The notes beneath the pieces are model-generated. The model was not told where the DNA came from. It searched no databases and was given only the letters and a program-made list of their open reading frames with translations. A program made the position numbers and the translations under genes. This document shows, piece by piece, positions 1 through 6,702 of a stretch of 11,973 bases of DNA (positions within the stretch are counted from its first letter, which is position 1; each line of letters starts with the position of its first letter). The stretch is from RCIO01 sp035555795 (GTDB taxonomy: Bacteria > Pseudomonadota > Alphaproteobacteria > Rhizobiales > Rhizobiaceae): positions 1-11,973 of the forward strand of contig DATMGE010000071.1 in the NCBI GenBank assembly GCA_035555795.1. The letters are read 5' to 3'.

Positions 1-206
1 TTCTTGCGCCGGGTGCCTGTGGCACCTTTCAAGCGCCCGGACCTGAGGGCTCATCACCCAGCCGCGCCACCGCAGCGCGACCGGTCCGGCACCGCCCGCT
101 GCCCGGAATGGTCGGTGGCCATCCGTTCCCGCGCAGCAAGGCAGGGGGATGATAGGCGAGGCGGCGAGGGTGTGGATAAATTGAGCGCGGCCGGCAGTGA
201 CCGCTC
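1..206. other. Region without a convincing gene
   Basis: This stretch lies downstream of the DUF4175 gene. Short open frames exist on both strands, but their translations are Arg/Pro/Gly-rich, show no family motif and have no good ribosome binding site, so I treat them as chance frames of GC-rich DNA. A small inverted repeat (arms ggtgcc at 12-17 and ggcacc at 21-26, loop of 3) is followed by TTT on the plus strand and might be the end of a terminator for a gene entering from the left; this is weak. Nothing else was recognised. Confidence 0.5.
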
Positions 207-229
207 CCTTCTCCCACAAGGGGAGAAGG
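207..229 (-). terminator. Perfect hairpin just after the DUF4175 gene
   Basis: Plus-strand arms ccttctccc (207-215) and gggagaagg (221-229) enclose a 5-nt loop, giving a perfect 9-bp stem. It begins 8 nt after the stop codon of the DUF4175 gene, the position expected for a transcript end. There is no following U-run on the minus strand, so it may act as a 3' stabilising or Rho-assisted structure rather than a classical intrinsic terminator. CTTCTCCC/GGGAGAAG palindromes are common between genes in rhizobia, which I recall rather than tested. Confidence 0.5.
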
Positions 230-236
230 AGGTGTC

Positions 237-2756
237 TCAGCGCATTTCCAGCAGGCGTTCCAGGTAGTTGCGTTCCAGCTCGGGGCTCAGCGCATTGCCG
301 AGACGGCGGCGGATTTCCTCGAGGATGCGGCGGGCGCGCTGCGTATCGATTTCGTCGGGCACGTCGACCGATTCGCCGAAGTCTGGCCCGGTCGTGGCCC
401 GTGGACGGCCGAGCGGATCGCGGTCGGAGCTTTGCTGCCGGCCACCTTCCTGTCCCTCGCCCTGTTCGCCTTGCTGGGCCTGCTGCATCTGCTGCATCAT
501 GTCCTGCGCGCCGCGCCGCAGCGCCTCCAGCGCCTGACCCTGCTCGCCCACGGCACGCTCGCCTTCGGACTGGCCGAGCGACTGTTCGGCGCGGCCCATC
601 GCCTCGCCGGCATCGCCAAAGCCCTCGCCGGGCTTGATGCCGAGGCCTTCCAGCCCGCGCATCAGCTCATCGAGCTGCCCCTGGAGCTGGCCCTGCCCTT
701 CCTGGAGCTGGCGCATGGCCTCGGCGAATTCCTCCGGGCTCATCTGCCCCTGCTGGCCTTGCTCTCCTTGCTGGCCCTGTTGCCCCTGCTGGCCGCGCTG
801 CATCTGGTCGAGACGGAAGGTCTCGTTCATCAGTTCCTGCTGGCGGCGCATCATCTGGCCGAGCTTGTCCATCTGCTGGCGCATCTCGCTCTGCTGCCCG
901 CCTTGCTGGCCTTGGCTGTTCTGGCCCATCTGCAGATTGTTCATCATGTCCTGCAATTGCGAGAGCAATTGCTGGGCCTGGTCGCGCGAGCCGGATTTGG
1001 CGAGGTTCTCGATCTGGTCGAGCATGCGGTCGAGGTCGCTCTGGCGCAGTTCCTGGCCCTGCGGCATCTGCTGGCGCGCCATGTTGGGGTCGCGCGCGGC
1101 GCGCTCGGCAAATTCGCGCAGGAAATCGTTCATCGCCTGGCGCAGTTCCGACATCAGCCGGTCGATCTCCTCGTCGGAAGCGCCATTCTCCAGCGCCTGC
1201 CGCAAGGCTTCCTGCGCCTGCCGCAGCCGGCGCTCGGCGTCGGAAAGGCCGCCATCCTCGACCGCCAGCGCCATTTCCCACAGATAGTCGGCCACGGCGC
1301 GCAGCGCGTCGTCACTGTCGGCCAGGGCAAGCTGGCTGCGGGCCGCCGCAATGCCGAGATAGTGGCTGAGATTGTCGAACGTATCCTCCGGCCGCAGGGT
1401 GATGGCGTCCATCAGGTCGGCCACGCGCGGCTTGGCATTCGCATCGAGCGCCAGCAGGCGGCGTTGCTCCACCAACGCGCGCGCCAGCGGGTTGGAGAAG
1501 GGCCGCTCCGGCAGGATGATCGTCTTTTCCTCGCTGCGCCCTTCCTGCCCGGCGGCGTCCACCACCTTGAGCGAAAGGCGCACCCGGCTGCCCGCCCATG
1601 GATGCTCGGTCAAGTCGCGCGTGGTGCGCGCGGCGATCGCACGGCCGTCGCGCCGTGGCAAGGTGAGCGCCATGTCCGGCGCGGGGTAGAGCGGACGCGC
1701 ATCGGCGGCGGCGTCATCGGCCTGCACGAATTCCGCCATCGCGGAAACGGCGCCGTAATCGTCCTCGATCTCGTAGCGCAGGTCGAGCGTGCCGTTGACG
1801 GCGCGGCCGGGCTCCTCCGCGAAGCGAATGACCGGCGCGTGGTCGGGCACGACCTGGAAGGTCCAGCCGAGCTGCTGCTCGTCGCCCTCCATCAAGGCGA
1901 GCACGCCGTCGCGCTCCAGCGTGGTGGCGAACTGCTGCGAGCTGTTGCCGGCCTGCGCCTCAGTGGCAGGCGTCGTTTCCAGCTCGATCGTCTCGGTGCC
2001 CCTTTCGCTGAGAAAAGCCAGCGTCTCGCTGCCGCTGCCGCCAGTGATGCGCAGCGAGACCGCACTGCCCTCCGGCACGGAAAAGACGTTGCGCGCCGCA
2101 TTGGCGTCGGCGGTGAGGAAGATCGGCGCGCGCCCCGTATAGGCGGGCGCCGTCACCCAGGCATCGATGCGCGGCGGGATGGCTGGCACGCCGCCACGGG
2201 CGGAAAAACCGTCGGTGAGGCGCCCGCCGAGCGGGCCGTAGGAGAAGGCGAAGGCGACGACGAGCAGCAGCGCCACCGCCGCGCGCAGGCCCCAGGGGTC
2301 GCGTTCGGGCACGCCGGTGCGCGGCAGGTCGCCGGAGAGGCGGCCGAGCCTGTCGGCCATGCGCTTCTGGTGCTCGCGCCACAGAGCGTCGGCAAAGGCA
2401 TCGCCACTGGAAGACAGACGGTCGGTCTGGACGGAAACGGGCGCGTGAAGCAGCGCATTGGCAGCCTCGATGCGGTGGTCCACCTCATAGGCGCGGGGGC
2501 TGCGGAAGCGCGACAGCGGCCAGAGCGAGGCCAGAGCGGCGAGGCCGAGAAGCCCGAGAAGGCCGAGCCGCGCCCATTCGGGCACGATGCGGAAGATGCC
2601 GAGCCATGACAGGCTGAGGAAAAGCGCCACGACGATCAGCAGCGGCAGCGCCAGCGGCCACAGGCGCTCCACCACGATTGCCGCGCGGGTGACGAAGCGC
2701 GTGCGGCCGAGCCGCCGCATCAATGGGCTGGAGAGATGGTCCGGCTGCTTCGCCAT
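237..2756 (-). CDS. DUF4175 / TIGR02302 family membrane protein with Gln-rich periplasmic C-terminus
   Basis: This 839-residue protein matches the rhizobial TIGR02302 (DUF4175) family, whose function is unknown. Three hydrophobic helices are visible at about 33-53, 62-81 and 156-176. After them comes a beta-rich stretch (about 190-415) likely to lie in the periplasm, then a long helical, polar half (about 500-770) extremely rich in Gln, Met and Gly. Residues 655-671 are almost only Gly and Gln. A conserved-looking tail (about 798-839) ends in YLERLLEMR. I chose ATG 2756 because a GGAAGGG sequence precedes it; the frame extends to a GTG at 2834, but those 26 residues look non-coding. It lies 169 bp after lysA on the same strand with a hairpin between them, so it may have its own promoter. 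A cell-envelope role is inference from topology only. Confidence 0.88.
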   Translation of the reverse strand: MAKQPDHLSSPLMRRLGRTRFVTRAAIVVERLWPLALPLLIVVALFLSLSWLGIFRIVPEWARLGLLGLLGLAALASLWPLSRFRSPRAYEVDHRIEAANALLHAPVSVQTDRLSSSGDAFADALWREHQKRMADRLGRLSGDLPRTGVPERDPWGLRAAVALLLVVAFAFSYGPLGGRLTDGFSARGGVPAIPPRIDAWVTAPAYTGRAPIFLTADANAARNVFSVPEGSAVSLRITGGSGSETLAFLSERGTETIELETTPATEAQAGNSSQQFATTLERDGVLALMEGDEQQLGWTFQVVPDHAPVIRFAEEPGRAVNGTLDLRYEIEDDYGAVSAMAEFVQADDAAADARPLYPAPDMALTLPRRDGRAIAARTTRDLTEHPWAGSRVRLSLKVVDAAGQEGRSEEKTIILPERPFSNPLARALVEQRRLLALDANAKPRVADLMDAITLRPEDTFDNLSHYLGIAAARSQLALADSDDALRAVADYLWEMALAVEDGGLSDAERRLRQAQEALRQALENGASDEEIDRLMSELRQAMNDFLREFAERAARDPNMARQQMPQGQELRQSDLDRMLDQIENLAKSGSRDQAQQLLSQLQDMMNNLQMGQNSQGQQGGQQSEMRQQMDKLGQMMRRQQELMNETFRLDQMQRGQQGQQGQQGEQGQQGQMSPEEFAEAMRQLQEGQGQLQGQLDELMRGLEGLGIKPGEGFGDAGEAMGRAEQSLGQSEGERAVGEQGQALEALRRGAQDMMQQMQQAQQGEQGEGQEGGRQQSSDRDPLGRPRATTGPDFGESVDVPDEIDTQRARRILEEIRRRLGNALSPELERNYLERLLEMR
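744..794 (-). repeat. Degenerate Gly-Gln codon repeat tract inside the DUF4175 gene
   Basis: This stretch encodes residues 655-671 of the DUF4175 protein, GQQGQQGQQGEQGQQGQ. The unit is an imperfect 9-bp Gly-Gln-Gln repeat with variation at third positions, so the protein pattern is better kept than the DNA pattern. Further Gln-rich clusters flank it (residues about 607-660 and 752-776). It is a low-complexity, probably flexible linker between helical segments and a possible site of length variation between strains. Confidence 0.7.
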
Positions 2757-2886
2757 CGGCCCTTCCGCTGGAGCATTTTTGCAGCTCAATCGCCAATCCG
2801 CGCTGAATCGCGGTCGTATGCGAAAAGATAACACCGAATCCGGCGAAGGCGAGGCACGAACGCAATCGTGATCATGGAGACGAGGC

Positions 2887-2917
2887 GCATCCTTCGCGGC
2901 TTGCCCGCGACGGATGC
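2887..2917 (-). terminator. Long hairpin between lysA and the DUF4175 gene
   Basis: A 31-nt inverted repeat has outer arms gcatcc/ggatgc (6 bp), one mismatch, then inner arms tcgcgg/ccgcga (6 bp) around a 5-nt loop. It starts 8 nt after the lysA stop codon in the direction of transcription, so it probably ends or attenuates the argH-lysA transcript. The following minus-strand bases lack a U-run, so termination may be partial or need Rho. The remaining 130 bp up to the DUF4175 start (2757-2886) show no promoter I would defend. Confidence 0.55.
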
Positions 2918-2925
2918 ACCTGGCG

Positions 2926-4191
2926 TCAAAGCCAGTCGGGCACCGAATCCAGCGCGATCAGCTCTTCATAGGTGCCGCGCGGGCGCACGACATGGAAGCG
3001 GTCGCCCTTGACCAGCACCTCCGGCACCAGCAGGCGCGAATTGTAGGTGCCTGCCTGCACCGCGCCATAGGCGCCGGCCGTGCCGACGGCCAGAAGGTCG
3101 CCCGGCGCCATGCGCGGCATTTCGCGGTCGTGGCCGATATAGTCGCCCGTCTCGCAGACGGGGCCGACCACATCCACCATCATGCGCGGCGCGGTCTCGG
3201 CCTTCATCTCGACAGGGCGGATGGAATGATAGGCGTCATAGAGGGTCGGGCGGATGAGATCGTTCATCGCCGCATCGACGATGAGGAAATTCTTCGCATC
3301 GCCTTCCTTGAGGTAGATCACCTCGGTGACGAGGATGCCGGCATTGCCGGCGATCAGCCGCCCCGGCTCGAAGATCACCTTCACGCCGAGCTTGTCCATA
3401 TGCTTGCGGGCGATCTGCGCATAGGCGTCCGGCAGCGGCGGCGGGTTGTTGTCGTCGCGATAGGGGATGCCCAGCCCGCCGCCGAGATCGACATGGCCGA
3501 TCGCATGCCCGTCTGCCTTCAGCGTCTCGACCAGTTCGGTCAGCAGCGCGAAGGCGTCGTCGAAGGGCTGCAGCTCGGTGATCTGGCTGCCGATATGCAT
3601 GTCGATACCGGTGACCGTGATGCCGGGAAGCTCGGCTGCGCGGGCATAGACGGCCCGCGCCCGCTGCCATGGAATGCCGAACTTGTTCTCTGCCTTGCCA
3701 GTGGAGATCTTGCGATGCGTGCGCGCGTCGACATCCGGATTGATGCGCAGCGAGACATGCGCCGTGCCGCCGGTCGCCACGGCGCAGGCGGAAAGCAGTT
3801 CCAGCTCCGGTTCGCTCTCGACGTTGAAGCAGTAGATGCCGGCCGAAAGCGCGAAATCCATCTCGCGCGCAGTCTTGCCGACGCCGGAGAAGATGATGCG
3901 TTCGGCCGGAATGCCGGCGGCGAGCGCGCGGCGCAGTTCGCCCTCCGAAACGACATCCGCGCCGGCACCGAGTGTAGCCAGCGTCTTCAGCACCGCCTGG
4001 TTGCTATTGGCCTTCATGGCGTAGCAGACCAGCGTGTCGAGCCCGGCAAAGGCTTCCGAGAACACCTTGAAATGGCGCGTCAGCGTCGCGGTGGAATAGA
4101 CGTAGAAGGGCGTGCCGACCGCCCTGGCGATCTCGGGAACCGGCACATCCTCCGCGAAGAGGACGCCGTCGCGATATTCGAAATGGTTCAT
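2926..4191 (-). CDS. lysA: Diaminopimelate decarboxylase
   Basis: This PLP enzyme (fold type III, alanine-racemase-like barrel) removes CO2 from meso-diaminopimelate to make L-lysine, the last step of the DAP pathway, in the cytoplasm. The 421-residue length is typical. Visible motifs: the PLP lysine K60 in YAMKANSN, HIGSQ at 199-203, the phosphate-binding GGGL at 237-240, EPGR at 275-278, the catalytic Cys in CETGD at 346-350 (supplied across the dimer), and GAYGAVQAGTYNSR near 373-386. ATG 4191 lies 7 bp beyond the stop of the upstream lipoprotein gene and has only a weak ribosome binding site, suggesting translational coupling. The gene is third in the argH-lipoprotein-lysA unit, and a strong hairpin follows its stop. 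Confidence 0.97.
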   Translation of the reverse strand: MNHFEYRDGVLFAEDVPVPEIARAVGTPFYVYSTATLTRHFKVFSEAFAGLDTLVCYAMKANSNQAVLKTLATLGAGADVVSEGELRRALAAGIPAERIIFSGVGKTAREMDFALSAGIYCFNVESEPELELLSACAVATGGTAHVSLRINPDVDARTHRKISTGKAENKFGIPWQRARAVYARAAELPGITVTGIDMHIGSQITELQPFDDAFALLTELVETLKADGHAIGHVDLGGGLGIPYRDDNNPPPLPDAYAQIARKHMDKLGVKVIFEPGRLIAGNAGILVTEVIYLKEGDAKNFLIVDAAMNDLIRPTLYDAYHSIRPVEMKAETAPRMMVDVVGPVCETGDYIGHDREMPRMAPGDLLAVGTAGAYGAVQAGTYNSRLLVPEVLVKGDRFHVVRPRGTYEELIALDSVPDWL

Positions 4192-4198
4192 CGTCGTG

Positions 4199-4426
4199 TC
4201 AGTCGATCAGGCCGTCGAGGATGAAGCGGCGGTCCTGCACCGGCGGGGTCGGCGCCGGCGGCAGCGGCTCGCGGTTCTGTTCGGCCTCGCGGCGGGCGTC
4301 CACCGCCGCCTGATAGGGCGTGTCGAGCGGCGCCTTGCGGCCGCAGGCCGAGAGCGCCAGCGTTCCTGCAAGCGCAAGCAGAAGGACGGAGCGGACTGGC
4401 ATCATCGACTGGATTCCGGTTTTCAT
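4199..4426 (-). CDS. lptM: Small LptM-like lipoprotein between argH and lysA
   Basis: This 75-residue precursor has a hydrophobic signal (VRSVLLLALAGTLALSAC) ending in a lipobox, with the lipidated Cys at residue 29 followed by GRKAPL. The Cys-Gly-x-Lys-x-Pro-Leu pattern at the mature N-terminus is the hallmark of the LptM/YifL family. In E. coli LptM assists disulfide maturation of the LPS translocon protein LptD, and its gene sits beside dapF, another lysine-pathway gene. The mature part is short, charged and Pro-rich (PLPPAPTPPV), without recognisable enzyme motifs. ATG 4426 is used here; internal ATGs at 4405 and 4402 would give a shorter signal and are equally possible because no start has a strong ribosome binding site. 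It is 20 bp after argH and 7 bp before lysA. The symbol is a family-level call; the function in this organism is inferred. Confidence 0.8.
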   Translation of the reverse strand: MKTGIQSMMPVRSVLLLALAGTLALSACGRKAPLDTPYQAAVDARREAEQNREPLPPAPTPPVQDRRFILDGLID

Positions 4427-4446
4427 CGCGCGCCTGTGTAGCGGAT

Positions 4447-5859
4447 TTAGCGGCCGCGCGCACCCTGTTTGAGCCGCTTCTTCCAGTCGCGGACCTGCCG
4501 GCGCACCTGCGCCGGGGCGGTGCCGCCATAGGATGTGCGGCTTTTCACCGAATTGGCGACCGAGAGCACGCCGAACACATCTTCCGTGATCGCGCCGTTG
4601 ATCTCGCGCAGCTTGTCGAGCGGCAACTTCTCCAGCGGGCATTTCAGCTCTTCGGCCAGAGCGACGGCGCGGCCGGTGACGTGATGCGCCTCGCGGAAGG
4701 GCAGGCCCGCTTCGCGCACCAGCCAGTCGGCAAGGTCGGTGGCGGTGGAATAGCCGGAGCCGGCGGCCTTCTTCATCGCGGCGGCGTTGATCGTCATGTC
4801 GCCGATCATGCCGGTCATGGCGGCCAGCATCAGGTCGAGCGTCTCGGCGGCGTCGAAGACGGCTTCCTTGTCTTCCTGCATGTCCTTTGAATAGGCGAGC
4901 GGCAGGCCCTTCATCACGGTGAGCAGGCCGATGAGATGGCCGTTCACGCGGCCGGTCTTGGCGCGCACCAGTTCGGCCGCGTCGGGATTCTTCTTCTGCG
5001 GCATGATGGAGGAGCCGGTCGAATAGGAGTCCGACAGGCGCATGAAACCGAATTGCGGCGTCGACCAGATGACGATCTCCTCCGCCAGCCGCGACAGATG
5101 CGTGGCGCAGATCGCCGCGACGGAAAGGAATTCCAGCGCATAGTCGCGGTCGGAGACCGAATCGATGGAGTTGCGCGTCGGCTCGCGGAAGCCGAGTTCC
5201 GCCGCCGTCATGTGGCGGTCGATCGGAAAACCGGTGCCGGCAAGTGCCGCCGCACCCAGCGGGCTCTCATCCATGCGGGCAATGGCGTCGCGGACGCGCG
5301 AAAGATCGCGGCCGAACATCTCGACATAGGCCATGCAATGGTGCCCGAAGGTCACCGGCTGCGCCGTCTGGAGATGGGTGAAGCCGGGCATCACCGTCGC
5401 CGCATGCTCTTCCGCACGGTCGAGGAAGGCGGAAATCAGCGAAAGAAGCGCGGCTTGCGTGCGCTGCAGCTCCTCCTTCACCCAGAGGCGGAAATCGACG
5501 GCGACCTGGTCGTTGCGCGAGCGCGCGGTATGGAGGCGTCCCGCCGCCGGGCCGATGAGCTCGGCCAGCCGCGCTTCCACATTCATGTGGATGTCCTCCA
5601 GCTTCGTCGAGAAGGTGAAGGTACCCGCCTCGATCTCTGACAGGATCGTGTTCAGCCCGTGAGCGATTTTCTGCTGATCTTCAGCCGAAATAATGCCTTG
5701 TTCCGCCAGCATGCGCGCATGGGCGAGCGAACCGCGAATGTCCTGCGCGTAGAGCTTCCTGTCGAAGCCGATGGAGGCGTTGATCGCTTCCATGATCGCG
5801 GCGGGACCCGAGGCAAAACGTCCGCCCCACATCTGGTTGCTGGATTTCGTGTCGCTCAT
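4447..5859 (-). CDS. argH: Argininosuccinate lyase
   Basis: This 470-residue enzyme of the fumarase/aspartase superfamily splits argininosuccinate into arginine and fumarate, the final step of arginine synthesis in the cytoplasm; it acts as a homotetramer. The superfamily signature GSSIMPQKKNP is at residues 282-292 and includes the catalytic loop serine. HTARSRNDQ at 110-118 and the THLQ histidine at 161-164 are further active-site elements, and MWGGRF at 10-15 is the usual N-terminal substrate-binding motif. Length and motifs are complete. It is the first gene of the argH-lipoprotein-lysA unit and is divergent from tlpA with a 26-bp gap, so its promoter probably overlaps the tlpA start region. 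The ribosome binding site (GGTAAG, 5 nt before ATG 5859) is modest. Confidence 0.97.
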   Translation of the reverse strand: MSDTKSSNQMWGGRFASGPAAIMEAINASIGFDRKLYAQDIRGSLAHARMLAEQGIISAEDQQKIAHGLNTILSEIEAGTFTFSTKLEDIHMNVEARLAELIGPAAGRLHTARSRNDQVAVDFRLWVKEELQRTQAALLSLISAFLDRAEEHAATVMPGFTHLQTAQPVTFGHHCMAYVEMFGRDLSRVRDAIARMDESPLGAAALAGTGFPIDRHMTAAELGFREPTRNSIDSVSDRDYALEFLSVAAICATHLSRLAEEIVIWSTPQFGFMRLSDSYSTGSSIMPQKKNPDAAELVRAKTGRVNGHLIGLLTVMKGLPLAYSKDMQEDKEAVFDAAETLDLMLAAMTGMIGDMTINAAAMKKAAGSGYSTATDLADWLVREAGLPFREAHHVTGRAVALAEELKCPLEKLPLDKLREINGAITEDVFGVLSVANSVKSRTSYGGTAPAQVRRQVRDWKKRLKQGARGR

Positions 5860-5864
5860 ATGCT
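5837..5864 (+). promoter_or_regulatory. Candidate tlpA promoter
   Basis: TTGCTG at 5837-5842 and TATGCT at 5859-5864 are 16 bp apart and would start transcription near 5871, giving a very short leader before ATG 5886 (GGAG ribosome binding site around 5876-5879). The -10 box matches sigma-70 consensus at four of six positions; the -35 match is weak. It lies mostly inside the start of argH, as expected for two divergent genes only 26 bp apart. This is a reading by eye. Confidence 0.3.
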
Positions 5865-5885
5865 TACCGGACGCTGGAGATTGCG

Positions 5886-6584
5886 ATGACGGATGATTTC
5901 AAGAAGCCGGGCACGGCACGTCTGATCGGGCTCGCGGCTGTCGCCGGCATTCTTGTCGGCGGGCTTGCCCTATACGTGACCGGCGGCCTTTCTGGCAACA
6001 TGGGCGAGATCGGCGGCGCGCCGCAATCGGCCGCCGATGCGAGTTGCCAGGCCAAGACCGCGCTTGCCGGCGCGGTGGGCGACGCAGCAGGCGGCGAGGT
6101 CGCGGCCATGCTGCCGGCCGATCCGCCGCAATCGCTCGCCAGCCTCGCCTTCAATGCCCCGGACGGCACGCCGACGACGCTCGGGGCGCTCTCCGGCAAG
6201 ATCACGCTCGTCAATCTGTGGGCGACATGGTGCGCGCCCTGCCGCGCCGAAATGCCGGCGCTGGACCGGTTGCAGGCGCAAAGCGGCGGGGACGATTTCG
6301 AGGTCGTGGCAATCAATGTCGACACCGGCGGCGACGAGAAGCCGAAGGCCTTCCTCTCCGAGATCGGCGTCGAGCATCTCGGCTATTACCGCGACGCCAC
6401 GCTGGGCGTCTTTAACGACCTCAAGCGCCGTTCGCTGGCGCTGGGCCTGCCGGTGACGCTGCTGGTCGATGCCGATGGCTGCCTGCTGGCGCATATGAAC
6501 GGCCCGGCGGAATGGGCGAGCGCCGATGCGCAGCGCCTGATCGACACCGCACGCGCCGGCCAGCCTGCCGCCGCGACACAGTGA
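5886..6584 (+). CDS. tlpA: Membrane-anchored thioredoxin-like protein TlpA
   Basis: This 232-residue protein is held in the inner membrane by one N-terminal helix (about 12-33), leaving a thioredoxin fold (about 83-225) in the periplasm. The redox motif is WCAPC (W115, C116, C119), and the cis-proline loop is GLPVT (P189). TlpA proteins reduce disulfides during cytochrome oxidase assembly; in Bradyrhizobium japonicum TlpA is needed for aa3 oxidase and supplies reductant to ScoI and CoxB. Two more cysteines, C54 and C199, sit before and after the active site and may form the structural disulfide known in that homologue. ATG 5886 has GGAG 7 nt upstream. The gene is divergent from argH, and no cytochrome assembly genes are adjacent. 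A general DsbE/ResA role is the alternative. Confidence 0.92.
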   Translation: MTDDFKKPGTARLIGLAAVAGILVGGLALYVTGGLSGNMGEIGGAPQSAADASCQAKTALAGAVGDAAGGEVAAMLPADPPQSLASLAFNAPDGTPTTLGALSGKITLVNLWATWCAPCRAEMPALDRLQAQSGGDDFEVVAINVDTGGDEKPKAFLSEIGVEHLGYYRDATLGVFNDLKRRSLALGLPVTLLVDADGCLLAHMNGPAEWASADAQRLIDTARAGQPAAATQ

Positions 6585-6702
6585 AAGGCGAAATCCGCCC
6601 GCCTCCGGGTCGCTGCGACAATTGATCGAGGCGATAGCGATATTCGGCACTTTGACGATGCGTTAGGATGCACCTTGCCGATTTTTGTCGGATATAGGTG
6701 GC

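Noticed and set aside
1..206. Short open frames on both strands at the left edge
   Set aside because: Arg/Pro-rich translations, no ribosome binding sites and no motifs; one overlaps the hairpin at 207-229.
744..794. Repeat tract considered as CRISPR-like or a mobile-element end
   Set aside because: Units are 9 bp, contiguous, in frame and encode Gly-Gln-Gln; no spacers or separate repeats.
432..2609. A 725-codon open frame antisense to the DUF4175 gene
   Set aside because: Its Leu/His/Ala-rich translation mirrors the Gln/Gly/Met codons of the real gene, has no family motif, and long antisense frames are expected in GC-rich coding DNA.
2757..2834. GTG-started N-terminal extension of the DUF4175 protein
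   Set aside because: The ATG at 2756 has a clear GGAAGGG ribosome binding site, and the extension lacks membrane-protein character.
2914..4224. A 436-codon open frame antisense to lysA
   Set aside because: The opposite strand encodes a complete LysA with all catalytic motifs; the antisense product is His/Asp/Arg-rich with no recognisable domain.
4936..5640. A 234-codon frame antisense to argH
   Set aside because: Lies wholly within argH, which has intact signature motifs; no ribosome binding site or motif supports the antisense frame.
6622..6635. TTGAT start of a possible FixK/Fnr box upstream of the GGDEF gene
   Set aside because: The second half-site is GCGAT rather than ATCAA, so the palindrome is not there.
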